Below, piece by piece: positions 52,204 to 59,317 of a stretch of 64,000 bases of DNA. The number at the start of each line of letters is the position of its first letter. The first letter of the stretch is position 1. A program made the position numbers and the translations under genes. Location: NCBI GenBank assembly GCA_047600785.1, contig JASGKH010000002.1, forward strand, positions 310,001 through 374,000, written 5' to 3'. The stretch comes from Breznakibacter sp047600785. GTDB taxonomy: Bacteria > Bacteroidota > Bacteroidia > Bacteroidales > Marinilabiliaceae. The notes beneath the pieces are model-generated. The model made no database searches and was not told the origin of the DNA. It saw only the letters and a program-made list of their open reading frames with translations.

Positions 52204-52995
52204 TTATAGAGGATTAATGTTTTGCACCAATCGGATGGGTGCGTAAGGTAGCATTAGCTGAAATTGGAACAAATAGAAATCGTCAACCGTATTACTCCCT
52301 GTCAAATGCCAGGTCCCGTAGGAGCCATTATAGGGAAGGTAATCGGCGTTCCAGTGTACGGCTACGGTTGGGTTATAGAGAACGGGAATTGTGTCAGCTG
52401 TTGGAATATGGGACGAAGAATAAGTATGGTATATCATTCCGTTCGCGTTAAAATCCATTGCGGTGTTTATGGCGGTTTCGTCACCCTGCGCCATTTGGTA
52501 CAGGTCACTTTCGTCTTCCCACGTTGGTATCCGCCAATTGCTTACTTCCGTCAGCCCTGCCGGGGCATATAGGTTCAGCAAGGTCGGAGAGCCGTTGAGT
52601 GTCATTGCCGCATTGTACGAATAATACCGGGTCGTATCCAATGGGGTTATTTCACCATATGTGATTTTATCCCAATAAGATAAAGAAGGATCTGAGATTG
52701 TACCTTTGAAATCCATTATCGTCCATCGCTGGTTCCCGATTATTACGGTCGGAAAAAACTGGCCGGCAATCATGGCCATGCCTCCATCGGTAAATTGTGC
52801 AGAGGCTTGGGTTGATTTCAAAGCACTGTTGTTGTCCCAGGGAACAATGTCAAATTTTCCCTCCCTTACGATGGAGGGCATGATCAATTCGAGATCGTCA
52901 TTGGTTTGTGTGGGGTCGTTGCCGGTTTCTTTTTGACAACTCCAGGTGAATGCTACGATCAAGAGCAAACACAGTTCTTTTTTGAATGATTTCAT
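52204..52995 (-). CDS. Lipoprotein with Fibrobacter-major-domain-like fold
   Basis: A 263-residue lipoprotein; start at 52995 gives 'MKSFKKELCLLLIVAFTWSC'. The stretch 'VIIGNQRWTIMDFKGTI ... YYSYNAAMTL ... APAGLTEVSNWRIPTWEDESDL' follows the pattern of the Fibrobacter succinogenes major paralogous domain ('V.IG.Q.W...N', 'YN...A', 'GWR.P'), which is common in surface lipoproteins of Bacteroidota. Substrate or partner unknown. It precedes the BspA-like gene and is co-directional with it, 202 bases apart. Confidence 0.7.
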   Translation of the reverse strand: MKSFKKELCLLLIVAFTWSCQKETGNDPTQTNDDLELIMPSIVREGKFDIVPWDNNSALKSTQASAQFTDGGMAMIAGQFFPTVIIGNQRWTIMDFKGTISDPSLSYWDKITYGEITPLDTTRYYSYNAAMTLNGSPTLLNLYAPAGLTEVSNWRIPTWEDESDLYQMAQGDETAINTAMDFNANGMIYHTYSSSHIPTADTIPVLYNPTVAVHWNADYLPYNGSYGTWHLTGSNTVDDFYLFQFQLMLPYAPIRLVQNINPL

Positions 52996-53144
52996 AAAAC
53001 AGGTTTTAAAGTTAAAGTGTTGAGTATTGTGCAATTCAGCGTATTGAAATTAAAATTGATTTTTTATATATCCAAGCTTTTTGCCAATAAAGTGAATGTA
53101 ATGTTGTTATTGTCGGTGTTTATGAGGGGGCACAGAAGTCTCAT

Positions 53145-53245
53145 TGGTTCGACTTCCCCTAACCCCTTCGAAAGAGGGGAACCGGAAGATGCACTACATG
53201 TCATCTCACCCCTACTTCGGAGGGGTCGGGAGAGGTTTGGTCAAT
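53145..53245 (-). repeat. REP-like element in reverse orientation
   Basis: 'cttcccctaaccccttcgaa', 'gaggggaaccggaagatgca' and 'ctacttcggaggggtcggga' match the two palindromes of the dispersed element on the opposite strand. It lies between a lipoprotein gene and a nucleosidase gene that diverge. Confidence 0.8.
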
Positions 53246-53351
53246 GGCGATCACGAATCATTCTACCAAAACCTCCATATTGTTGATTTTCGCACTATCC
53301 GTCATACGTCTAATTCAATTTTATAATTTCGCCTTTCAAAATAGACATTGC

Positions 53352-53921
53352 ATGAAGCCAGTTGTTTTGATTTGTTATGCCGTCGATCGGGAGCACGTGG
53401 TTTTTGATTGCCCGCACCTGAAGTTGAAATACTGTAAAACAGGGGTTGGGAAAGTGGAGGCTGCCTTGTCGGTGATGGAGGCCATAAGGTTGCATAATCC
53501 GGTCTTGGTGGTGAATGTGGCCACTGCGGGAACCGTGCTCCACGAGGTTGGCAGCATTCATTTATGCACCAGGTTTGTGGATCGCGATATGGAGAAACTG
53601 ACGGCCTTTGGTGTGCCCTGTCATGAGGATTTTTCAAATGAACCGCAGCTCGATCTGGGCGGTCTCGTGCCCACATCGGTCTGTAACACCGGCGACACGT
53701 TTATGACCGAGGGCGGGGGCACGGGCGATGTGTTCGATATGGAAGCCTTTGCCATTGCACGTGTCTGCCGTTTGGCAGAAATTCCTTTTGTGGCGGTGAA
53801 ATATGCCACTGACGTCATCGGCCAAAATTCAGTGAAACATTGGGTCGATAAGCTGGCCGACGCCAGGGAGGGGTTAAAGGCGTATATGGAGAATGAGTTC
53901 CTTGCCAAATTGGTGGTATAA
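53352..53921 (+). CDS. Nucleosidase of the MTA/SAH nucleosidase (phosphorylase) family
   Basis: A 189-residue member of the purine nucleoside phosphorylase/nucleosidase superfamily. Start at 53352 (MKPVVLICYAVDREH) is preferred because the upstream in-frame part has no match to the family. 'CKTGVGKVEAALSVMEAI' and 'VVNVATAGT' form the glycine-rich ribose-binding region; 'VFDMEAFAIARVCRLAEIPFVAVKYATD' carries the base- and ribose-binding Glu and the closing Asp. Shorter than standard MTAN (~230), so the substrate could be MTA/SAH, futalosine or another nucleoside. Confidence 0.8.
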   Translation: MKPVVLICYAVDREHVVFDCPHLKLKYCKTGVGKVEAALSVMEAIRLHNPVLVVNVATAGTVLHEVGSIHLCTRFVDRDMEKLTAFGVPCHEDFSNEPQLDLGGLVPTSVCNTGDTFMTEGGGTGDVFDMEAFAIARVCRLAEIPFVAVKYATDVIGQNSVKHWVDKLADAREGLKAYMENEFLAKLVV

Positions 53922-54329
53922 GAGGTGGCGATAAGTCCTTTCCCTAATTTGGGCGCCTTTGCCTGATGTGATGGGCTAACCATGACGGAACGACGTGCTG
54001 TTTCCCATGCTAAATACCCCGGGGACTATTTCTCCAACGACCTTTTTATCGTATTAACCAGGTTGTCAGCATCTTTTAGGACGCTTTGGATTTTTTGTAA
54101 TTTCCCTAGACTCAAACAAGTCAGCCAAGTTTTGTAAGTCGTCCGGACTCGTGTTTTAGGGAATCTGAAAATAATTCCGCTTGAAGTTCTTTCGATTGCC
54201 TTGGCTTTTTTATTTCACAAGGTAAGAAGCTGTTCATCCGGTTGTTTTTAAGGGTGGCTAAAGTAAAATGTCCCATCGCGGCAAACATCCAACTTTACGG
54301 GGATTGGGGGACAATCCAATTCAATAGAA
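53922..54329. other. Intergenic region with a possible decayed reading frame
   Basis: About 400 bases with no complete gene. On the reverse strand near 54030-54150 there is a gene-like fragment ending 'SVLKDADNLVNTIKRSLEK' and stop, but it has no start, and neighbouring frames look mixed. Possibly a relic. Confidence 0.3.
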
Positions 54330-54359
54330 AAGGGCTTGCCGGTTTTCCGACAAGCCCTT
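54330..54359 (-). terminator. Terminator after uxaA
   Basis: Nine-bp stem AAGGGCTTG / CAAGCCCTT with a 12-base loop; TTTTCT follows on the reverse strand. It is 25 bases beyond the uxaA stop and closes the galacturonate operon. Confidence 0.8.
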
Positions 54360-54384
54360 GCGATAATAAAGTCAACAAAAATTG

Positions 54385-55872
54385 TCACAGGGTTACACCT
54401 GATTTGAATATTGCGATCTCACGGAAGTTGTGCTTTTCGTTGTTTACTTGCGTGCCGTTTGCCACTTCGACCACGTAGTCCAGTATCTCCTCTGCTACCT
54501 CGGCGATGGGTTTGCCATCGGCAATAGGGCCTGCATTGAAGTCGATCCAATGCGGTTTGGTTTCGTACAACGGGGTGTTCGATGACACCTTCATGGTGGG
54601 CACAAAGCTGCCGAACGGCGTACCACGGCCGGTGGTGAACAACACCATGTGACAACCTGCAGCCCCCAGCGCCGTACTGGCCACAAGGTCGTTGCCCGGT
54701 GCGCTCAGCAGGTTCAGTCCTTTGGTCGTAATGCGGTCGCCGTACATCAGCACGTCGCGTACGGTGGCATTGCCGCACTTTTGGGTACAGCCCAGCGATT
54801 TCTCCTCAAGCGTGGAGATACCGCCCGCTTTGTTGCCCGGCGAAGGGTTTTCGTAGATGGGCTGTTTGTTTTCGATGAAAAAGTTTTTGAAGTCGTTGAT
54901 CAGGTGAACGGTTTTATCGAATACTTTTTCGTTCTCGGCACGGTTCATCAAAATGGTTTCGGCACCGAACATCTCAGGCACTTCGGTCAGCACGGCAGTA
55001 CCGCCCTGGCTGGCCAGGATATCGGTAAGCTTGCCGAGCAACGGGTTGGCGGTTATGCCTGACATGCCGTCGGAGCCACCGCATTTCAAACCAATTCGTA
55101 ATTCGGAAATGGGCACGTCTTCACGTTTGTCTTTGCTGGCCACGGCGTAAAGCTTGCGCAGCAGGGCCATGCCTTCTTCGTGCTCGTCTTTTACCTTTTG
55201 GGTTTCGAGGAACATGATACGTTCCTGGTCATAGTCGCCCAACAACTCTTTAAACGCAGTGGGTTGGTTGTTCTCACATCCCAGGCCCAATACCAGTACG
55301 CCGCCAGCGTTGGGGTGCAGCACGATGTCGCGCAGGATCTTGCGGGTGTTCTCGTGGTCGTCGCCCAGCTGGGAGCAGCCGTAATTGTGCTTGAAGATCT
55401 CGATGGCATCCACTTCGAATGTGCCTATCTCGGTCTTGAGCGAGGCCAGCATGCGTTCGCCGATGCCGTTGACGCAGCCTACCGTGGGCACTATCCACAG
55501 TTCGTTGCGGATGCCCACTTCCCCGTTCTTCCTGCGGTACCCTTTAAAGGTAAGGTTGCGGGGCGGATAAGCCACATCGGTCAACGCTTGCTTGTACGAG
55601 TATTCGAGCATGCCGCTCAGGTTGGTTTTGATATTGTGGGCATGCACATGCTCGCCCACACTTATCGGAGCGGTGGCATGGCCAATGGGGTAGCCGTATT
55701 TGATGATGTTCTCGCCCTCCTTAATATCGGTGAGCGCAAATTTGTGTGCACGGGAAATGTCGCTTTTCAGTTCAATGGTTTTGCCTGCCACCTGCAGTTT
55801 TTCGCCTTTGGGCAAATCGACCAACGCTACAGCCACGTTGTCCTTTGGGTCGATGAATATTGTTTTTGACAT
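54385..55872 (-). CDS. uxaA: Altronate dehydratase
   Basis: Dehydrates D-altronate to 2-keto-3-deoxygluconate in the galacturonate (pectin) pathway. 495 residues, full length. Start at 55872 (MSKTIFIDPKDNVAVALVDL) is preferred over one 13 codons upstream. The N-terminal SAF domain (~10-85, 'GHATAPISVGEHVHAHNI') and the main UxaA domain ('VGCVNGIGERM', 'HNYGCSQLGDDHENT', 'LGLGCENNQPT', 'LKCGGSDGMSGITANP', 'GCTQKCGN') are intact; conserved cysteines suit the iron-dependent enzyme. It follows uxaB by 143 bases. Confidence 0.95.
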   Translation of the reverse strand: MSKTIFIDPKDNVAVALVDLPKGEKLQVAGKTIELKSDISRAHKFALTDIKEGENIIKYGYPIGHATAPISVGEHVHAHNIKTNLSGMLEYSYKQALTDVAYPPRNLTFKGYRRKNGEVGIRNELWIVPTVGCVNGIGERMLASLKTEIGTFEVDAIEIFKHNYGCSQLGDDHENTRKILRDIVLHPNAGGVLVLGLGCENNQPTAFKELLGDYDQERIMFLETQKVKDEHEEGMALLRKLYAVASKDKREDVPISELRIGLKCGGSDGMSGITANPLLGKLTDILASQGGTAVLTEVPEMFGAETILMNRAENEKVFDKTVHLINDFKNFFIENKQPIYENPSPGNKAGGISTLEEKSLGCTQKCGNATVRDVLMYGDRITTKGLNLLSAPGNDLVASTALGAAGCHMVLFTTGRGTPFGSFVPTMKVSSNTPLYETKPHWIDFNAGPIADGKPIAEVAEEILDYVVEVANGTQVNNEKHNFREIAIFKSGVTL

Positions 55873-56015
55873 ACTCCGGAAGATTTTGCAGGTTTTCAGT
55901 ATCGGGTTCAATCCAAGATGGCTTTAAACCGTTACGTTTTTCATCTTGTCTGAACACCGAACTGATCCCTGTCTATTTAACTAACACAAACAATTACAAA
56001 TAAATACCTTTTGGC

Positions 56016-57461
56016 TTATGCCAGTGACTTTACGACATCTGCCATGCCTTTGTCCAAAATTTGGTTGAGGTATTGGATGGTGGTATCGGCCAAGCCGTTT
56101 ACCTTATTCAAATCCTCACCCCAGAACGCAGTATTGGCCAATACGTTTTTCACCAATGTGGCGGTATCTTTCGAACCGTCGTATCTGGTCCATTCGGCAT
56201 TGAAAAACTCAAGGATAAAGGCTTCGTCCTGCACGTGGATGGTCTGGCCGTTGTTTTTGCCGCGGTAGAATACGATAAGCGCGGCCAACGCAACCACCAG
56301 ACGTTGGGGCAGCTGTCCGTTTTTGGCCAGATATTCTTTCACTGTGTCGAGCACGCGCGCCTTGTATTTCGATACCGAGTTGAGGGAAATGCTCATCAGG
56401 GCATGTTTGACGAAAGGGTTGCGGAAGCGGTCCACAATTTCGTTGGCAAAATCCACCAACTCTTGTTCCGGCATGTTCAATGCGGGTACAATTTCATCGT
56501 AGATGGCTTTGTGGATGAATTTTCCGACGATTTCGTGCTCGACGGCCTCACGCACGAATTCAATGCCGCTAAGGTAAGCTACGGGAGTCATTACGGTGTG
56601 TGGACCGTTAAGGATGCGCACTTTACGTGTACGGTAAGGAGTGACGTCATCCACCACCAACACGTTCAAGCCTGCTTTTTCGAACGGCAATTCGTTTTTC
56701 AGCGACTGGGGACCTTCAATGACCCACAAATGGAATTGTTCGCCTTCCACCACTAATTTATCTTCATAGCCTTGGGTCTCGTTTACTTCCTTGGCTGTTT
56801 CGGGGTTGTAGCCCGGTACGATACGGTCTACCAATGTGTTTGTGAACACGTTGGCGTTGTTCAGCCATGCGGCAAAATCAGGGCCAAGGTTCCACAATGC
56901 GCAATAATCAAGCACACACTTTTTCAGCTTGTCTCCGTTACGGTCGATCAGTTCGCAGGGCAAAATCACCAATCCTTTTTTCGTGTCGCCCTTAAAGGTT
57001 TTAAAACGATGGTAGAGAAGTGCGGTAAGTTTTGCGGGATATGATTTTGCGGGGGCCATTTCCAACTTATCCTCGGCATTGAACGCAATGCCGGCCTCGG
57101 TGGTGTTTGAGATGACGAAACGGATGTCGGGGCTTTCGGCCAACGCAAGGTATTGGTCGTATTGGGTGTATGGGTTAATACCGCGGGAAATCGACTTGAT
57201 CAGTTGGATGTCTTTTGCTGGTTGGCCGTTTTTCAATCCCTTCGCCACCAACGTATAAAGGCCGTCCTGTTCGTTGAGCATGTCCACCATTCCCTTGTCG
57301 ATGGGCTGCACCACTACCACGCTGCTGTCGAATCCTGCCTTATCGTTCATTTCCTGTACCATCCAGTCGACAAAGGCACGCAAAAAGTTACCTTCCCCAA
57401 ACTGGATGATCCTCTCGGGCGCTTTGCCGGTATTGGCCACATTGCTTCTGTTCAGTCTCAT
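56016..57461 (-). CDS. uxaB: Tagaturonate reductase (altronate oxidoreductase)
   Basis: NADH-dependent reduction of D-tagaturonate to D-altronate, the step before UxaA. 481 residues of the mannitol dehydrogenase family: N-terminal Rossmann motif 'IIQFGEGNFLRAFVDWMVQ', central 'FVISNTTEAGIAF', and the C-terminal domain with 'KVRILNGPHTVMTPVAYLSG', a signature of UxaB. It starts 26 bases after the regulator gene in an apparent operon. The isomerase uxaC and kinase/aldolase genes are not in the window. Confidence 0.95.
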   Translation of the reverse strand: MRLNRSNVANTGKAPERIIQFGEGNFLRAFVDWMVQEMNDKAGFDSSVVVVQPIDKGMVDMLNEQDGLYTLVAKGLKNGQPAKDIQLIKSISRGINPYTQYDQYLALAESPDIRFVISNTTEAGIAFNAEDKLEMAPAKSYPAKLTALLYHRFKTFKGDTKKGLVILPCELIDRNGDKLKKCVLDYCALWNLGPDFAAWLNNANVFTNTLVDRIVPGYNPETAKEVNETQGYEDKLVVEGEQFHLWVIEGPQSLKNELPFEKAGLNVLVVDDVTPYRTRKVRILNGPHTVMTPVAYLSGIEFVREAVEHEIVGKFIHKAIYDEIVPALNMPEQELVDFANEIVDRFRNPFVKHALMSISLNSVSKYKARVLDTVKEYLAKNGQLPQRLVVALAALIVFYRGKNNGQTIHVQDEAFILEFFNAEWTRYDGSKDTATLVKNVLANTAFWGEDLNKVNGLADTTIQYLNQILDKGMADVVKSLA

Positions 57462-57487
57462 AATCGTCGATTTTATAAATTGTACGT

Positions 57488-58516
57488 TTATCGTTCATTG
57501 TTTTTTATCGATGAATCCCTTACGATCAGTTTGGTTTTCATTACGATTTGGCGGGGCGAATGCGGGCGTCCGCTCTCTATCTGGTCGATGAGCATGCGGG
57601 CGGCTTCCTGTCCCATTTCAAAGGTGGGGTGCGATACCGTGGTCAGGGGAGGTTCTACCAACGTGGAATGGAATTCGTTGTTAAAACCGGTTACGGCAAT
57701 GTCCTGCGGTATTTTGTACCCTAGTTTTTTTAGCTCTTTGATGGTGACATAGGCCACGGTGTCGTTCACGCAAAAAATGGCGTCGGGCTTGTTACGGGCC
57801 GTCATTAATTTTTGCACGGCGTCGGCGGCCCCTTCCAGGCTTAGGTCACAGTTTACCAACAGGTCGGCGTTGTATTCCAACGCCCCGTCGTTCAGTGCCA
57901 TCAGATAACCAGCGGTCCTTTCTTTGGAAATATTCAGGTTTTTGGGACCGGCGATATGGGCGATACGGCGGGCTCCGTTGGCCTTTAGGTGTGTGACGAT
58001 GGCTTTTGCCGCTTCGGCATTGTCGGCAATAACCGATGAAAATTCGCTGGTACGGCACACCCTGTCAAAAAATACCAATGGGACATCGTGTTGCCGGGCC
58101 TTGTCGAAATGTGAAAAGTCGAGCGATTCCTGGCTGAGACAAACCAATAAGCCGTCCACGTTCAGGCGCAAAAGGTTGTCCACGCACTCTTTTTCGTTGG
58201 CATACGATTCGTTGGAATTGGCAATCACGATAAAATAACCCTGGTTTTTTGCGTAGCTTTCAATGCCGCTCAGTATCGATGAATAGAAAAAGCGCACCAT
58301 GTTGGGCACGATCACCCCGATGGTTTTTGTGGTAGGGTTGTGGAACCCGGCCTGAGGGGCAGTAATGGTATAGTCCCACCTTTTTGCCAAATCGTGCACC
58401 TTCTGCTTTATTTCCCAACTGATGTCGGGATGGTTCTTCAGCGCCCTTGACACCGTAGAAACGGAGACCCCAAGTTCGTTGGCGAAATCTTTCAGGGAAA
58501 CTTGTTTTTTAGCCAT
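57488..58516 (-). CDS. LacI-family transcriptional regulator of galacturonate use
   Basis: A 342-residue repressor. N-terminal HTH ('VSLKDFANELGVSVSTVSRALKNHPDIS') and hinge, then a periplasmic-binding-protein-like effector domain ('TIGVIVPNMVRFFYSSILSGIE', 'VDGLLVCLSQE', 'PDAIFCVNDTVAY', 'IAVTGFNNEFHSTLVEPPLTTV'). It precedes uxaB and uxaA, so galacturonate or an intermediate is the likely effector. A perfect palindrome with the central CG typical of LacI operators lies 42 bases upstream of the start, supporting autoregulation of the whole operon. Confidence 0.9.
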   Translation of the reverse strand: MAKKQVSLKDFANELGVSVSTVSRALKNHPDISWEIKQKVHDLAKRWDYTITAPQAGFHNPTTKTIGVIVPNMVRFFYSSILSGIESYAKNQGYFIVIANSNESYANEKECVDNLLRLNVDGLLVCLSQESLDFSHFDKARQHDVPLVFFDRVCRTSEFSSVIADNAEAAKAIVTHLKANGARRIAHIAGPKNLNISKERTAGYLMALNDGALEYNADLLVNCDLSLEGAADAVQKLMTARNKPDAIFCVNDTVAYVTIKELKKLGYKIPQDIAVTGFNNEFHSTLVEPPLTTVSHPTFEMGQEAARMLIDQIESGRPHSPRQIVMKTKLIVRDSSIKNNER

Positions 58517-58540
58517 GGTACCAATTGTTAACGCTCATAA

Positions 58541-58548
58541 CAAAGTTA
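58541..58548 (-). promoter_or_regulatory. Promoter -7 element of the lacI-uxaBA operon
   Basis: Reads TAACTTTG on the reverse strand, an exact TAnnTTTG match 25 bases before the regulator start. The operator lies just upstream, over the expected -33 region. Confidence 0.6.
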
Positions 58549-58557
58549 GGAATAGAG

Positions 58558-58571
58558 TACAAACGTTTGTA
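58558..58571. promoter_or_regulatory. LacI-type operator
   Basis: TACAAACGTTTGTA is a perfect 14-bp palindrome with a central CG, the usual form of LacI/GalR-family operators. Its overlap with the -33 region of the promoter predicts repression by blocking RNA polymerase. Confidence 0.75.
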
Positions 58572-59317
58572 TAAGCTTTGTGTTAATGAATACTAAATAT
58601 TTGTAAATATATGTGACTTTACCGCAATGATTTTACAAAAATTTGCGAAATATAATGGGCGGATTGGTTTGATGTTGATCTTATTATCGGATTGGTTTTG
58701 TGGTGCTCATGAGTGTTGTTCAAGAGGATTTTGCTGTGGTTTTGTGTTGTAATAGTCAGATATATTGTTTGTTAATTTATGATGTGCCGGATTTGTCCTA
58801 TACGGGACAAAAAAGAGGATCTTGTTTGCCAATGTCCTGTATTCAACGAATTCGCAATCACTTTTGTTTTTGGATATTTCCGCAAATATATCTGTTATAT
58901 GTCTTTTTTTTGTGCAAACATTGTTTTGAGCATAGCATTGGAACCGCATACGGAACCTGTTTTAACAAGAGTGGCCTTTGCGTGGGGATGGTGTTAGGCC
59001 CCGGGGTGATTGAAAATGCAAGGGTGTCCGGCACATAAAAGGTTTAGGTGTAATTCGTGCCAAACACGCGGATTGGGAAATATAAGCGGATTAATGATGC
59101 CGGTCTAAAACGGCGGGCAAGCCCGGAAATTCCGACCAGATCAGGCTTGTCCACCATGCCAAAATATATATGTTTCCTGCCCTTGTCGACTGCTTGATAT
59201 GATAACTCGATTCCTTGTGGCTTTGTTTGAATGAGCCGTATGCAAGATGTGAACCGGTGATGGATACATCTCCTGCACAGCCACGACCATGGCAAACTAA
59301 AAACGTCGTACGGGGAA
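58572..59317. other. Long intergenic region
   Basis: About 750 bases. Strongly AT-rich in 58570-58700. Short open frames at 58700-59038 (forward) and 59044-59349 (reverse) are cysteine-rich or overlap the next gene and show no family features. I see no gene, tRNA or clear hairpin. Confidence 0.45.

Noticed and set aside
58700..59038. Forward frame of 112 codons
   Set aside because: Cysteine-rich and atypical in composition, in an AT-rich intergenic region without a partner gene.
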